The translations under genes and the position numbers were made by a program. From positions 124,001-188,000 of the forward strand of contig PEQN01000001.1 of assembly GCA_002786225.1 (NCBI GenBank): DNA of 64,000 nucleotides. Direction: 5' to 3'. The DNA is from Leptospira sp. GTDB lineage: Bacteria > Spirochaetota > Leptospiria > Leptospirales > Leptospiraceae. Under the pieces are notes generated by a model, which made no database searches, was not told the DNA's origin, and was given only the letters and a program-made list of their open reading frames with translations. Positions 46,399-55,351 of the stretch are shown here, piece by piece. Positions within the stretch are counted from its first letter, which is position 1, and each line of letters opens with the position of its first letter.

Positions 46399-46956
46399 TT
46401 AATTTAACATTGGATCTTTAGTATGCTCGACGAAATATTTATAAATCCCACCTTTATCCACCAAGGCTTTCTTCCAGATAACTTCTGAATCCTCATTACT
46501 AAATAAGAATTCTTCTTTGGGCTGGTGAACCACCCATGAGAAACGATCGAATTCTGCCTCCAACTGCCCAGCACCCCAACCCGCATAACCTTGGTAAATT
46601 CGGTAGATTGAATCTGTCTCAATTAAATGCATGAGTAGTTCATAGCTTCTTCCCATAAAGACTCCTGGAATGACTTCTACCCCAGGCTCAGGTGCATTAG
46701 CATCTTTGTGGACAACACAAACAAACATAGAATCAACAGGACCACCAACCCAGATGGGATTATCCGCCGAGGGAACATCAGGAACATTTTTTATGATTTC
46801 TCGAATGCTACTATCTGATATCTTATTGAGCGTAACACCGAAAGCTCCTGTTTCATCATGATCCACCATGAATATGATCGTTTTATGAAAAAAGTCAGTG
46901 ACAACAGATGAGTTGGATATTAATAAAAGACCTTTTGTTGATTCAGGTTTTTCCAT
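46399..46956 (-). CDS. AlgH/YqgE family protein (UPF0301)
   Basis: A 185-residue soluble protein. It opens with GLLLISNSSVVTDFFHKTIIFMVDHDETGAFGVTLNK in outline, then VWVGGPV-like NPIWVGGPVDSMFVCVVH, YQGYAGWGAGQLEAEF and WKKAL, the conserved sequence of UPF0301. The ATG at 46956 is chosen because the family begins there; an upstream in-frame extension enters the neighbouring oxidoreductase gene. AGGGG lies about 12 bases before it. It follows the oxidoreductase gene on the same strand by 14 bases. Function is not established; AlgH was linked to alginate regulation in Pseudomonas. Confidence 0.92.
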   Translation of the reverse strand: MEKPESTKGLLLISNSSVVTDFFHKTIIFMVDHDETGAFGVTLNKISDSSIREIIKNVPDVPSADNPIWVGGPVDSMFVCVVHKDANAPEPGVEVIPGVFMGRSYELLMHLIETDSIYRIYQGYAGWGAGQLEAEFDRFSWVVHQPKEEFLFSNEDSEVIWKKALVDKGGIYKYFVEHTKDPMLN

Positions 46957-46970
46957 AAAAATTTTAACCC

Positions 46971-47933
46971 CTATTGCTTGCCGTGAATTTCTTTTAGTAT
47001 CATGTGGGCAACTTCGAGAGTTTTGATATCTGATTCTCCACCTATGTATTTCAACTCTGGGTTCAAAATACAATTTACAAAGTGTTCGTGCTCTTGTTTG
47101 AGAGGATTATCTTTGTGTACAAATATTTTTTCAACGATGGACTCTTGGCGGTATTTAATCTCACCTTGTCCTAATAGAGTATTAGAACTTGCCTGTCTAT
47201 GCAATTCAATCTCTTGGTCTGTAAAATCTAGAAAGACATAAGTATCTTTTTCAGAAATATTTAATGTTCGAATCTTTGCTTGTGTGCAACGAGAAGCATT
47301 CATATTTGCTACACAGCCATTTTCAAAATCTATTACAACTGAAGCTATGTCTTCGTGTTCAGAAACTACTTTGACACCTTTTGCACTTACAGATTTGACT
47401 GGGGATTTCACTAAATTTAGAACTATATCAATATCATGAATCATCATGTCGAGAACTACACCAACATCTTTAATCCTTGGATTAAATGGCGAAAGTCTTC
47501 TAGATTCAATAAGCAAAGGTTGGTTGATGATTTTGCCAAGCTCTAAGACAGCTCCATTGAAGCGTTCAATGTGTCCAACCTGGAAAACCAATTTCTTATC
47601 TTGTGATATTTTAACAAGTTCTCTTGCTTGCTCCACAGTCTCAGCTATAGGCTTTTCAACTAATACGTGTTTACCTGCTGATAAAGCTTGTTTGGCTAGT
47701 TGGTGGTGCAAAAAAGTAGGCGCTGCAATTACAATTGCATCAACCTCAGAAATCATGGCATCAACAGTAGGAAATGCAGTTGTCTTGTGCTTTTCTGATA
47801 TCTGATTTGCTCTTTCTGGATCAGCATCATATATGCCTAACAGAGTCCCTGTTGAGAGCTGCTTTGCAACATTCACATGGTATTGTCCCATGTGACCCGT
47901 ACCTATAACGCCAATCTTTACTTTTTCTGTCAT
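46971..47933 (-). CDS. Gfo/Idh/MocA family oxidoreductase
   Basis: A 320-residue NAD(P)-dependent oxidoreductase. Visible are the Rossmann loop IGVIGTGHMGQYH, DAIVIAAPTFLHHQLA, the active-site EKPIAETVEQA (catalytic lysine in the EKP motif), DVGVVLDMMIHDIDIV with its metal/base histidine, and the C-terminal beta-sheet domain. Members act on sugars or cyclitols; this specific substrate is unknown. Start is ATG 47933 or the upstream TTG 47948. It lies 23 bases after dnaJ on the same strand, so it may be read from the heat-shock transcript. Confidence 0.88.
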   Translation of the reverse strand: MTEKVKIGVIGTGHMGQYHVNVAKQLSTGTLLGIYDADPERANQISEKHKTTAFPTVDAMISEVDAIVIAAPTFLHHQLAKQALSAGKHVLVEKPIAETVEQARELVKISQDKKLVFQVGHIERFNGAVLELGKIINQPLLIESRRLSPFNPRIKDVGVVLDMMIHDIDIVLNLVKSPVKSVSAKGVKVVSEHEDIASVVIDFENGCVANMNASRCTQAKIRTLNISEKDTYVFLDFTDQEIELHRQASSNTLLGQGEIKYRQESIVEKIFVHKDNPLKQEHEHFVNCILNPELKYIGGESDIKTLEVAHMILKEIHGKQ

Positions 47934-47956
47934 TGTATTATGGTGCAAATGCCCTA

Positions 47957-49081
47957 TTAAGAGAACAATCCACTTTTTTTATTTATGGATAGGTTTTCAC
48001 CTGATTCTCTGGCAAACTCTTCTAGTAACTCTTTTTGTTTTTTATTCAGTTTTTTAGGAATTTCAATCTTCACGATGACGTGTTGGTCTCCTTTTCCATA
48101 AGCACCCAGGTATGGAATTCCCAAGCCTTTCATTCGGAAGGCTTGTCCAGATTCGGTTCCCTCAGGAATTTTCAAGGCTATAGTCTTGCCATCAATTGTA
48201 GGCACTTCAATTTCCCCACCAAGGCAAGCCATAGCTAATGAAATTGTTTTGATTACAATTAAATCGCTTCCGTTTCGTTCAAAGGTTGGGTGCTTTTTGA
48301 TGTGAGTAACAACATATAGATCACCCTTAGGTCCGCCACCAGGACCGGACTCGCCCTCACCGGATACCTTAAGTCGGGATCCGTTTTCCACACCAGCTGG
48401 AATTTTAATATTAATAGTTCTTCTCTTTTCTACGAGTCCAGCGCCATGACAGGTCTTGCAAGGGGAAGCTATGATTTTTCCTTTTCCATTGCACCTTGGA
48501 CAGGTAGTTGTAACTGAGAAAAAGCCTTGGGTTCTTCGAACCTGACCACTTCCACCACAATCAGGGCAAGTGGAAACAGAACTCCCCTTAGCTGCCCCTG
48601 TTCCATTGCAATCCCCACAGGTTTCATTTCTTGGGATGTCTATCTTTACTTCTTTGCCAAGGGCTGCATCTTCCAAACCAATTTCTAAATTATAACGTAT
48701 ATCAGATCCTCGTTGGGGGCCGCCGCGTCTTGAAGTTCGACCTCCACCTCCCCCACCGAAAAATCCTTCAAAGATATCCTCAAAATTTCCAAAGATATCA
48801 GAAAAGTCAGTATAAGCACCTTGTCCGAATCCACCTTGCCCATAACCAGCTCCTGCATTGACACCAGCCTTCCCAAATTGATCATAGGCTGATCTTTTCT
48901 GAGCATCACGGAGAACTTCATAGGCCTCTGTAGCCTCTTTGAATTTTTCTTCCGCTTCTTTATTCCCTTTATTCTTATCAGGGTGGTATTTTATCGCTAA
49001 CTTACGATATGCGGACTTGATTTCATCGTCCTTGGCGCCTTTAGCGACGCCTAGGATTTCATAGTAACTTCTCTCTGCCAT
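47957..49081 (-). CDS. dnaJ: chaperone DnaJ
   Basis: J-domain co-chaperone of 374 residues. The J domain (5-70) has HPD at 33-35; a long glycine-rich region with a [10 protein letters not shown] stretch follows; four CxxCxGxG zinc motifs are [24 protein letters not shown] and CKTCHGAG (about 155-215); the substrate-binding C-terminal domains end in a short charged tail. It stimulates DnaK ATPase and hands over unfolded clients. Last gene of the CIRCE-controlled hrcA-grpE-dnaK-dnaJ set, starting 3 bases after dnaK. Confidence 0.98.
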   Translation of the reverse strand: MAERSYYEILGVAKGAKDDEIKSAYRKLAIKYHPDKNKGNKEAEEKFKEATEAYEVLRDAQKRSAYDQFGKAGVNAGAGYGQGGFGQGAYTDFSDIFGNFEDIFEGFFGGGGGGRTSRRGGPQRGSDIRYNLEIGLEDAALGKEVKIDIPRNETCGDCNGTGAAKGSSVSTCPDCGGSGQVRRTQGFFSVTTTCPRCNGKGKIIASPCKTCHGAGLVEKRRTINIKIPAGVENGSRLKVSGEGESGPGGGPKGDLYVVTHIKKHPTFERNGSDLIVIKTISLAMACLGGEIEVPTIDGKTIALKIPEGTESGQAFRMKGLGIPYLGAYGKGDQHVIVKIEIPKKLNKKQKELLEEFARESGENLSINKKSGLFS

Positions 49082-49084
49082 ATC

Positions 49085-51028
49085 TTACTTCTTCTCGTCG
49101 TCCACTACTGTATAATCAGCATCTACAACTTTTTCGTCATTCTCTGACTTACCATTCGCAGAACCACCATTTGCTGATGCATCTGGTCCAGTTGGACCTG
49201 CTTCTGTGCCAGCACCTGGTGCACCTTGGGAATAGAGTTTAGTGCTAATTTCAGTAGCAATCTTAGAAATAGATTCTTTAGCATTGTTTAGACGGTCAAG
49301 ATCTCCAGAATCGATAGCTTCCTTAGCTCTCTTAACTTCGTCCAAGGCCATTTGCTTTTCAGAGGCGCCAATTTTGTCTCCAGCTTCATTAACAGTTTTT
49401 TCTAAACCATAAGTGATGCTTTCCAACTCATTCTTGGCTTCTGCAATGGATCTAAGCTTCTTATCTTCATCAGCATGAGCTTCGGCTTCTTTAACCATCT
49501 TATTGATTTCATCTTCGGATAATCCAGAGGAAGATTCAATTCGAATCTTTTGCTCTTTCCCTGTTCCAAGATCTTTTGCCGATACATGAACGATACCATT
49601 TGCATCTATGTCAAAAGTTACTTCAATCTGTGGAACTCCTCTAGGTGCTGGTGGAATGCCCATTAGATCAAATCTACCAAGTGTCCGGTTATCCTTCGCC
49701 ATCTCACGCTCACCTTGCATAACATGCACTGATACTGCGTTCTGATTGTCCGCGGCAGTTGAAAACACTTGAGATTTTCTTGTAGGTATTGTTGTATTTC
49801 TCTCTATGAGTTTAGTCATCACTCCACCTAGAGTTTCAATTCCAAGTGAAAGAGGAGTAACATCTAGTAGCAATACATCTGTTACATCACCTGCTAGAAC
49901 CCCACCTTGGATAGCTGCACCAATCGCTACAACCTCATCAGGGTTTACAGATCTATTTGGCTCTTTACCAAAAATTTCTTTCACCAAGGCTTGGACTGCT
50001 GGAGTTCTCGTAGAACCACCAACTAAAACGACCTCATTGATATCAGAAGCAGATAAACCTGCATCTTTCAAGGCGTCTAAGCACGGTTTTCTAGATCTTT
50101 CAACTAATGATTTAGTTAGGTCATCGAATTTTGCCCGAGTCAAAGTCATATCCAAGTGCTTAGGACCAGTTGCATCCGCAGTTATAAAAGGGATGTTGAT
50201 TTGTGTTGTTGTTGTTCCCGACAATTCAATCTTAGCCTTTTCTGCTGCTTCTTTCAATCTTTGAACGGTATTCTTATCAGCTGATACATCTATACCAGTC
50301 TGGTTCTTAAATTCATTAATCATCCAAGTCATAATCGCCATATCAAAGTCATCCCCACCTAAGTGAGTATCTCCATTGGTCGATTTAACTTCAAATACTC
50401 CATCGCCAAGTTCAAGAATAGATACGTCGAATGTTCCACCACCTAAGTCATATACTGCGATTTTTGCATTTGTTTGTTTCTTGTCGAAACCATATGCAAG
50501 TGCTGCAGCTGTTGGCTCATTGATGATCCTTTCTACTTCAAGGCCTGCTATTCGCCCTGCATCCTTGGTTGCTTGTCTTTGCTCATCATTGAAATATGCA
50601 GGAACAGTGACAACTGCCTTGGTAACTTCGTGGCCCAAATAGTCTTCAGCTGTTTTCTTCATTTTCTGAAGTATTCTTGCTGAAATTTCTTGAGGTGTAA
50701 ATTCACCTTGAGCGGTTTCAAATTTAACACCGTCATTCCCAGCACGAATCACCTTGTATGAAATATGTTTCATTTCATCTTGCGCTTCGTTGAATCTTCT
50801 TCCGATGAATCTTTTCGCCGAACGAATTGTATTTGTAGCATTTGTAATTGCTTGGTTCTTAGCAAATTGTCCAACTAAAGTTTCACCTTTAGAAGTGAAT
50901 GCAACAATAGATGGTGTTGTTCTTGCTCCCTCTGAGTTTTGTATAACTACAGAGTCGCCACCTTCCATTACGGCAACACATGAATTGGTAGTTCCTAAGT
51001 CTATTCCTATGATTTTTTCCTTAGCCAT
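49085..51028 (-). CDS. dnaK: chaperone DnaK (Hsp70)
   Basis: Hsp70 of 647 residues. ATPase motifs [20 protein letters not shown] and [14 protein letters not shown] are intact, followed by the hydrophobic interdomain linker [12 protein letters not shown] and the beta-rich substrate domain and helical lid. The C-terminal tail after a [10 protein letters not shown] linker ends in [18 protein letters not shown] stands upstream of the ATG. It is the third gene behind the CIRCE element. Confidence 0.98.
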   Translation of the reverse strand: MAKEKIIGIDLGTTNSCVAVMEGGDSVVIQNSEGARTTPSIVAFTSKGETLVGQFAKNQAITNATNTIRSAKRFIGRRFNEAQDEMKHISYKVIRAGNDGVKFETAQGEFTPQEISARILQKMKKTAEDYLGHEVTKAVVTVPAYFNDEQRQATKDAGRIAGLEVERIINEPTAAALAYGFDKKQTNAKIAVYDLGGGTFDVSILELGDGVFEVKSTNGDTHLGGDDFDMAIMTWMINEFKNQTGIDVSADKNTVQRLKEAAEKAKIELSGTTTTQINIPFITADATGPKHLDMTLTRAKFDDLTKSLVERSRKPCLDALKDAGLSASDINEVVLVGGSTRTPAVQALVKEIFGKEPNRSVNPDEVVAIGAAIQGGVLAGDVTDVLLLDVTPLSLGIETLGGVMTKLIERNTTIPTRKSQVFSTAADNQNAVSVHVMQGEREMAKDNRTLGRFDLMGIPPAPRGVPQIEVTFDIDANGIVHVSAKDLGTGKEQKIRIESSSGLSEDEINKMVKEAEAHADEDKKLRSIAEAKNELESITYGLEKTVNEAGDKIGASEKQMALDEVKRAKEAIDSGDLDRLNNAKESISKIATEISTKLYSQGAPGAGTEAGPTGPDASANGGSANGKSENDEKVVDADYTVVDDEKK

Positions 51029-51074
51029 AATCTTTTTCTCCTTAAAATTTATTGGTTTAGTTCTTTATACTCTT

Positions 51075-51662
51075 CTATCCATTCGAAAGCGGCTTACCAA
51101 CCTTCACTCTAGCTGGGCGAATCGAATGTTGGTTCTCTCCATCCAAATAGTAATATCCGGGTTGATAAACTTCTACTACGGTTTCTTCTTTGTATTCTTC
51201 CGATTCTACTGAATTAATAGCTTCCATCAACATTGGATCAAAGCTTTCATTCACAGGATTCAATCTTTTGATTCCTTCTTTTTCTATAACAGAAAGTAAT
51301 TCCTTCTTTACCATATTTACACCGTCAACATAAGCTTTAAGCTCAGGAATTTCGGTAGTAACATTAGTTACGAGTTCCAAATTATCAATAGGATTTAGAA
51401 GATCATGAATGAAATTCTTAACAGCCTCTTTGCGTGAATTTAAAAGCTCACTCGCAGTCCTTCTTTTATAATTCGTAAATTCTGCTCTCTCTCTTTGCCA
51501 GGAATCTTTAAAATTCAATGCCTCTTCCTTAGCTTTCTTCAATTCTAATTCTAAGCTAGATTCTGCACTCACTGCCTCTGATTGAATATTTTCAACTGGA
51601 CTCTCTTCAGAATTACTTGATTCTTCTTGTGGAATCGTTTCTGTGTTTGTATCTTCTGCCAT
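51075..51662 (-). CDS. grpE: nucleotide exchange factor GrpE
   Basis: A 195-residue co-chaperone that releases ADP from DnaK. An acidic, low-complexity N-terminus of about 35 residues precedes a long helix (LELELKKAKEEALNFKDSWQR, then FTNYKRRTASEL) and the compact head ending in VEVYQPGYYYLDGEN, RPARVKVGK. The gene lies between hrcA (8-base gap) and dnaK, the usual order in spirochaetes of this group. Confidence 0.95.
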   Translation of the reverse strand: MAEDTNTETIPQEESSNSEESPVENIQSEAVSAESSLELELKKAKEEALNFKDSWQRERAEFTNYKRRTASELLNSRKEAVKNFIHDLLNPIDNLELVTNVTTEIPELKAYVDGVNMVKKELLSVIEKEGIKRLNPVNESFDPMLMEAINSVESEEYKEETVVEVYQPGYYYLDGENQHSIRPARVKVGKPLSNG

Positions 51663-51670
51663 TTTCTCTC

Positions 51671-52702
51671 CTACCGACTAATTTTAGTTAACATATCCGA
51701 TACCAATTTAGATGTGAATTCTATAATCGGTAAAGTACGGTTATAATTCATTCTCTGTGGACCTATAATTCCCATTGATCCTATTCTCTTCTCTCCCATT
51801 CTATAATTTGTGGCGATAATCGTAACTCCACCCAATAGATCTTCCCCTTCCTTTCCTATGATAGTATAAATACCATCTTGGGTAACATATTCAGAGAAAA
51901 ATTTCTTAAGAAATTGTTTCTCATCTAACAAAGATAATACATTCTGCAATCGATCATCTTCTTCTCGAAAATTATCTGCAATATTTTTCAGACCATCAAT
52001 GTAAATATTATCATCTACATTGCTATCCATCTGAAACACGTGACCCATAACTTCTGAAAGATAATAAAAATCTTCAGGTCCTTCTCGTCGAACTTGAAGC
52101 CTAGGTATGATCCTTTCTCGTATTTCTTTAAGATCATAACCTACAATGTGTTCATTCAAATACCTTGATACATTGTATAAGGACTCTTGACCTATATGAG
52201 AATTTAAAAATATATTTCTGTTAATTACAGTCCCTGACCGCATAACAAAAATTACTAACACTTCACCGCCATTTACATGGATCAACTCAATATGTTTTAA
52301 AGTATCAAGTGATTTCTCAGGTCCGAGCACTACCCCAGCACTGCAGGAAAGATTTGATAAGACTCTACTTGTTGCAATCAAGATCTGGTCCAACTTGAAC
52401 TGCATTTTCAAGTACTCTTCTTGAATCTTCTGCTTCTCTTTCAAGGTAAGCTCATACAAACTAACCAAGCTATCGACATAGAAACGATATCCTCTTTCAG
52501 TTGGAACTCGCCCACCTGAGGTATGTCGTGAAAGCAAGTATCCCCAATCCTCTAAATCCTTTAGGACATTTCGAATCGTAGCTGCTGATAAACCAATTTC
52601 GTACTTTTCCGACAAAGTCTTAGAACCCACAGGACGATTGTCGTTGACAAATTCGTCTATCAGTGATTTCAAAATAACTCTATGTCTAGGTGAAAGTTCC
52701 AT
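51671..52702 (-). CDS. hrcA: heat-inducible transcription repressor HrcA
   Basis: A 343-residue repressor of the CIRCE operator. It starts with LSPRHRVILKSLIDEFVNDNRPVGSKTLSE and the winged helix-turn-helix LSAATIRNVLKDLEDWGYL, followed by the dimerisation/inserted domain and the C-terminal IGPQRMNYNRTLPIIEFTS. The operator lies 30-56 bases before its start (52732-52758), so it should repress its own operon and be relieved by GroE-related heat stress as known for HrcA. Confidence 0.96.
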   Translation of the reverse strand: MELSPRHRVILKSLIDEFVNDNRPVGSKTLSEKYEIGLSAATIRNVLKDLEDWGYLLSRHTSGGRVPTERGYRFYVDSLVSLYELTLKEKQKIQEEYLKMQFKLDQILIATSRVLSNLSCSAGVVLGPEKSLDTLKHIELIHVNGGEVLVIFVMRSGTVINRNIFLNSHIGQESLYNVSRYLNEHIVGYDLKEIRERIIPRLQVRREGPEDFYYLSEVMGHVFQMDSNVDDNIYIDGLKNIADNFREEDDRLQNVLSLLDEKQFLKKFFSEYVTQDGIYTIIGKEGEDLLGGVTIIATNYRMGEKRIGSMGIIGPQRMNYNRTLPIIEFTSKLVSDMLTKISR

Positions 52703-52731
52703 ACGATTCTAGTTTTATCCTCGCCCTTTCC

Positions 52732-52758
52732 TTAGCACTCTATCTATTAGAGTGCTAA
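52732..52758. promoter_or_regulatory. CIRCE operator of the hrcA-grpE-dnaK-dnaJ operon
   Basis: TTAGCACTC (52732-52740), 9 bases, GAGTGCTAA (52750-52758): a perfect match to the CIRCE consensus. On the minus strand it lies immediately downstream of a candidate -10 box, where HrcA would block the start of transcription. Confidence 0.97.
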
Positions 52759-52760
52759 AA

Positions 52761-52789
52761 ACTATATCTAGATTGCGATTTTTTGAAAA
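52761..52789 (-). promoter_or_regulatory. candidate promoter of the hrcA operon
   Basis: On the minus strand TTTTCA (52784-52789, 4/6 to the -35 consensus) and TATAGT (52761-52766, 5/6 to the -10 consensus) are spaced by 17 bases. The predicted start falls inside the CIRCE element, the usual layout for HrcA control. Confidence 0.5.
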
Positions 52790-52939
52790 AATGTCAAGAA
52801 TTTTGAAAAAAATAACTCTAAGAACTTAATTCAAAGTAGAAAAATGGTTTTTTCACCCTTGAAAAGCGTTTCCTTGATAAAAAATGAACTAGGAAAAGAA
52901 AAATATTTCAAGAAATCCGCAATTTGAAAAATTGCAAGT

Positions 52940-53941
52940 ATGACTTCCACCCAATCTATCCAAAACGGATTTTCAGCAACTATAGGCAATACACCTTTAA
53001 TTCGAATCCCCTCCCTCTCTGAAGAAACGGGTTGTACTATTTTAGGGAAGGCTGAGTTCTTAAATCCAGGAGGTTCGGTCAAAGACAGAGCGGCTTTGTT
53101 TATCATCGAGGAAGCTGAAAAAAGTGGAAGCCTTAGAAAAGGTGGAACAGTTGTAGAGGGAACAGCGGGAAATACAGGAATCGGACTCACCCATATTTGC
53201 AATAGCAAGGGTTATAAGGCTCTCATTATCATTCCTGAAACACAATCTATAGAAAAAATTGAACTATTGCGAACTCTCGGTGCAGAGGTTCGAACTGTTC
53301 CCGCGGTACCGTACAAAGATCCAGGGAACTATGTTCGAGTTTCTGAAAAGGTTGCCTCCGAGATGGAAAATGCAATATGGGCTAACCAATTCGACAACCT
53401 AGCCAATCGCAATGCTCATTTTCAAACAACGGGCCCAGAAATCTGGGACCAAACCAAGGGAGAAATCCATGGCTGGACAGCAGCTATGGGCACAGGTGGA
53501 ACTTATTCTGGTGTTGCTTTGTTCCTGAAAAAGAAAAATCCTAAAATTCAAACCGTAGTTGCTGAGCCCTATGGCTCAGGACTTTATAATTACTTTAAAA
53601 ATGATGAAATCAAAATCGAAGGAAGCTCAATTACGGAAGGAATAGGTAACTCTCGCATAACAAAAAATATGGAAGACATGCCTGTGGATGATTGCTTTCG
53701 TATTGATGATGTAGAAGCTATTCAAATCTTAAATAAAGTTCTGAAGAAAGATGGACTCTTTCTTGGTGGATCAGTAGGAATCAATCTTGCTTCAGCTGTG
53801 CATCTTGCCAAAAAACTCGGTCCCGGCCACACCATAGCAACTGTATTATGCGATGGTGGAGCAAGATACCAATCTAAATTGTTCAATAGAGAATTCCTTC
53901 TAAGCAAAGGATTCGATTTGAATGAAATTGGATTTGAGTAA
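52940..53941 (+). CDS. cysK: cysteine synthase family PLP enzyme
   Basis: A 333-residue fold-type II PLP enzyme. The PLP lysine K48 lies in LNPGGSVKDRA; substrate and phosphate loops TAGNTGIG and GTGGTYSG follow; IGNTPLIR opens the catalytic domain. O-acetylserine sulfhydrylase (cysteine from O-acetylserine and sulfide) is the likeliest activity; related cystathionine beta-synthase or cysteine-synthase-like enzymes of this 330-340 residue group are alternatives. The 237-base gap upstream is shared with the divergent hrcA promoter. Confidence 0.9.
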   Translation: MTSTQSIQNGFSATIGNTPLIRIPSLSEETGCTILGKAEFLNPGGSVKDRAALFIIEEAEKSGSLRKGGTVVEGTAGNTGIGLTHICNSKGYKALIIIPETQSIEKIELLRTLGAEVRTVPAVPYKDPGNYVRVSEKVASEMENAIWANQFDNLANRNAHFQTTGPEIWDQTKGEIHGWTAAMGTGGTYSGVALFLKKKNPKIQTVVAEPYGSGLYNYFKNDEIKIEGSSITEGIGNSRITKNMEDMPVDDCFRIDDVEAIQILNKVLKKDGLFLGGSVGINLASAVHLAKKLGPGHTIATVLCDGGARYQSKLFNREFLLSKGFDLNEIGFE

Positions 53942-53968
53942 TTATTATTAAAAGAAAAAATATTTCGA

Positions 53969-54334
53969 TTACTTTCTCTTCTCGCCCTTCTTCATAACAA
54001 AAGAGGCTATAGTTAGCAGAAGTCCTCCCCAAAATGCAGGCCAAAATCCTGGAACAGAAAGTAAATTTGGGAAAAATTTGCCAATTAAAACCAAAACAAA
54101 TCCATTCACAATTAATCCAAGAAAACCTAAACTTAAATAATAAACCAACCAGCCTATTCCTAAGGTGAAAATCACTAACAACTTTCGAATCACCCAATTG
54201 ATGAATAAAAACGCAATCACAACAAAAACGCTATTGAGTGGATCACCCAAAACTTTAAAACCAGGATCGATCCAAGGAAAAAGATAAACCACAACTAAGG
54301 ATTGGAGAACTAGTGCTAACAAAAAGTGAATCAT
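53969..54334 (-). CDS. phage holin family IV-like membrane protein
   Basis: A 121-residue protein with three to four hydrophobic helices (LALVLQSLVVVYLFP, VFVVIAFLFINWVI, LGFLGLIVNGFVLVLIG, WGGLLLTIASFVM) and a lysine-rich C-terminus (KKGEKRK). The sequence resembles the widely distributed bacterial members of the holin IV superfamily, which are ordinary chromosomal genes and not evidence of a prophage. Function is unknown. It is convergent with the cysteine synthase gene (27-base gap). Confidence 0.78.
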   Translation of the reverse strand: MIHFLLALVLQSLVVVYLFPWIDPGFKVLGDPLNSVFVVIAFLFINWVIRKLLVIFTLGIGWLVYYLSLGFLGLIVNGFVLVLIGKFFPNLLSVPGFWPAFWGGLLLTIASFVMKKGEKRK

Positions 54335-54409
54335 AAGAACCTCTTATTTGCTAAGAATAAATAAATTCATGAATTCTTTCAATGAATTCTAGGCATAGTT
54401 TAGAATTTT

Positions 54410-55351
54410 TTAGAATTTAGAAATTGCATCTCTGCCGGAATTTTTTGATTTGTAAAGTGCTATATCTGCACATTTGATGACTTGTTCCAAAGTTTGGGTT
54501 TGACCGAATCGAACATAGCCCAAGCTAATTGTTATGTTAAGATAAAAATTTTCGAATACAAAAAATCGATAGTGCTTAACAGCGAGTCGCAATCTTTCTA
54601 AAACTCTATAAGCTCCTTCCTCATCTGTTTCTGGAAGTAGAAAACCAAACTCCTCACCACCAATACGTCCAACTGTGTCTTCTTCTCTTAGATTCTCGAT
54701 AAATACTTTAGATATATTTCTTAGAACCAAATCTCCAATGTCATGCCCATAGGTATCATTGATTTCTTTGAAATTATCAATATCTACAATAGCTAGAGTA
54801 GCATACCGATTGTGACGAATGTTAGTTGCAATAAGCTTTCTAAAGGAGTCGTAAAAAGATCTTCGATTAGGAATCATTGTGAGTTCGTCTATGAAGGCTA
54901 ACTTTTTCAGAGTTGCCATAGTCATTCTTTGGTTTTCTTCAAGAGATTTCCGGAATTGAATATCTCTCATAATTCCTGCAAATAACCTAAGGCCCTTAGA
55001 TGAAGATTGAATCTCAAAAGATTTCATTTCTACGGGAAGGATACGATTTGTTTTCGTTCGAATTGTAAATTCTTTGGTTCCTGTATTAAAGATTGAATTG
55101 AAAATTTCTAGGGACTCAGGAGATGAATTAGTTAATGGCTTAGGATTGGAATCTTCTTGTTTATCCCTTTCTGATTCGTTATAGATTAAAGAGGTAAATT
55201 CAAATTGTTGATTTAACTCATTGCTGTCATATCCTGTCAATGTTTCACAAGCAGGATTGAAACATTCGACAAACCCACTTTCATTCACAACCCAAATAGC
55301 ATCCAGTGCCCTATCGATGATTTCTTTGAAAAGAGAGACATCTACTTTCAT
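54410..55351 (-). CDS. PAS-GGDEF diguanylate cyclase
   Basis: A 313-residue soluble protein: a PAS domain (about 5-130, IIDRALDAIWVVNESG) and a GGDEF domain (about 150-313) with DELTMIPNRRSF, DIDNFKEINDTYGHD and GGEEFGF. An I-site REED precedes GGEEF by five residues, so product inhibition is likely. The ATG at 55351 overlaps the stop of the upstream GH172 gene as ATGA (55348-55351), a clear sign of translational coupling. It should make cyclic di-GMP in response to an unknown cytoplasmic signal. Confidence 0.92.
   Translation of the reverse strand: MKVDVSLFKEIIDRALDAIWVVNESGFVECFNPACETLTGYDSNELNQQFEFTSLIYNESERDKQEDSNPKPLTNSSPESLEIFNSIFNTGTKEFTIRTKTNRILPVEMKSFEIQSSSKGLRLFAGIMRDIQFRKSLEENQRMTMATLKKLAFIDELTMIPNRRSFYDSFRKLIATNIRHNRYATLAIVDIDNFKEINDTYGHDIGDLVLRNISKVFIENLREEDTVGRIGGEEFGFLLPETDEEGAYRVLERLRLAVKHYRFFVFENFYLNITISLGYVRFGQTQTLEQVIKCADIALYKSKNSGRDAISKF

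Noticed and set aside
46395..46411. AATGTTAATTTAACATT palindrome at the end of the AlgH/YqgE gene as a terminator
   Set aside because: The loop would be one base and the stem is all A/T apart from one pair per arm; it cannot form a stable hairpin.
49806..50683. Long open frames on the plus strand opposite dnaK
   Set aside because: They are antisense shadows of a well-conserved gene and resemble no family.
52792..52797. TTGACA on the minus strand as -35 box of hrcA
   Set aside because: It is 25 bases from TATAGT, too far; the TTTTCA at 52784-52789 has the right 17-base spacing.
53969..54334. Prophage remnant suggested by the holin-like protein
   Set aside because: No other phage gene is near, and this holin family is common as an ordinary chromosomal gene.
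54369..54390. Two direct copies of ATGAATTCT, 13 bases apart, as a repeat or regulator site
   Set aside because: Only two short AT-rich copies; likely chance.
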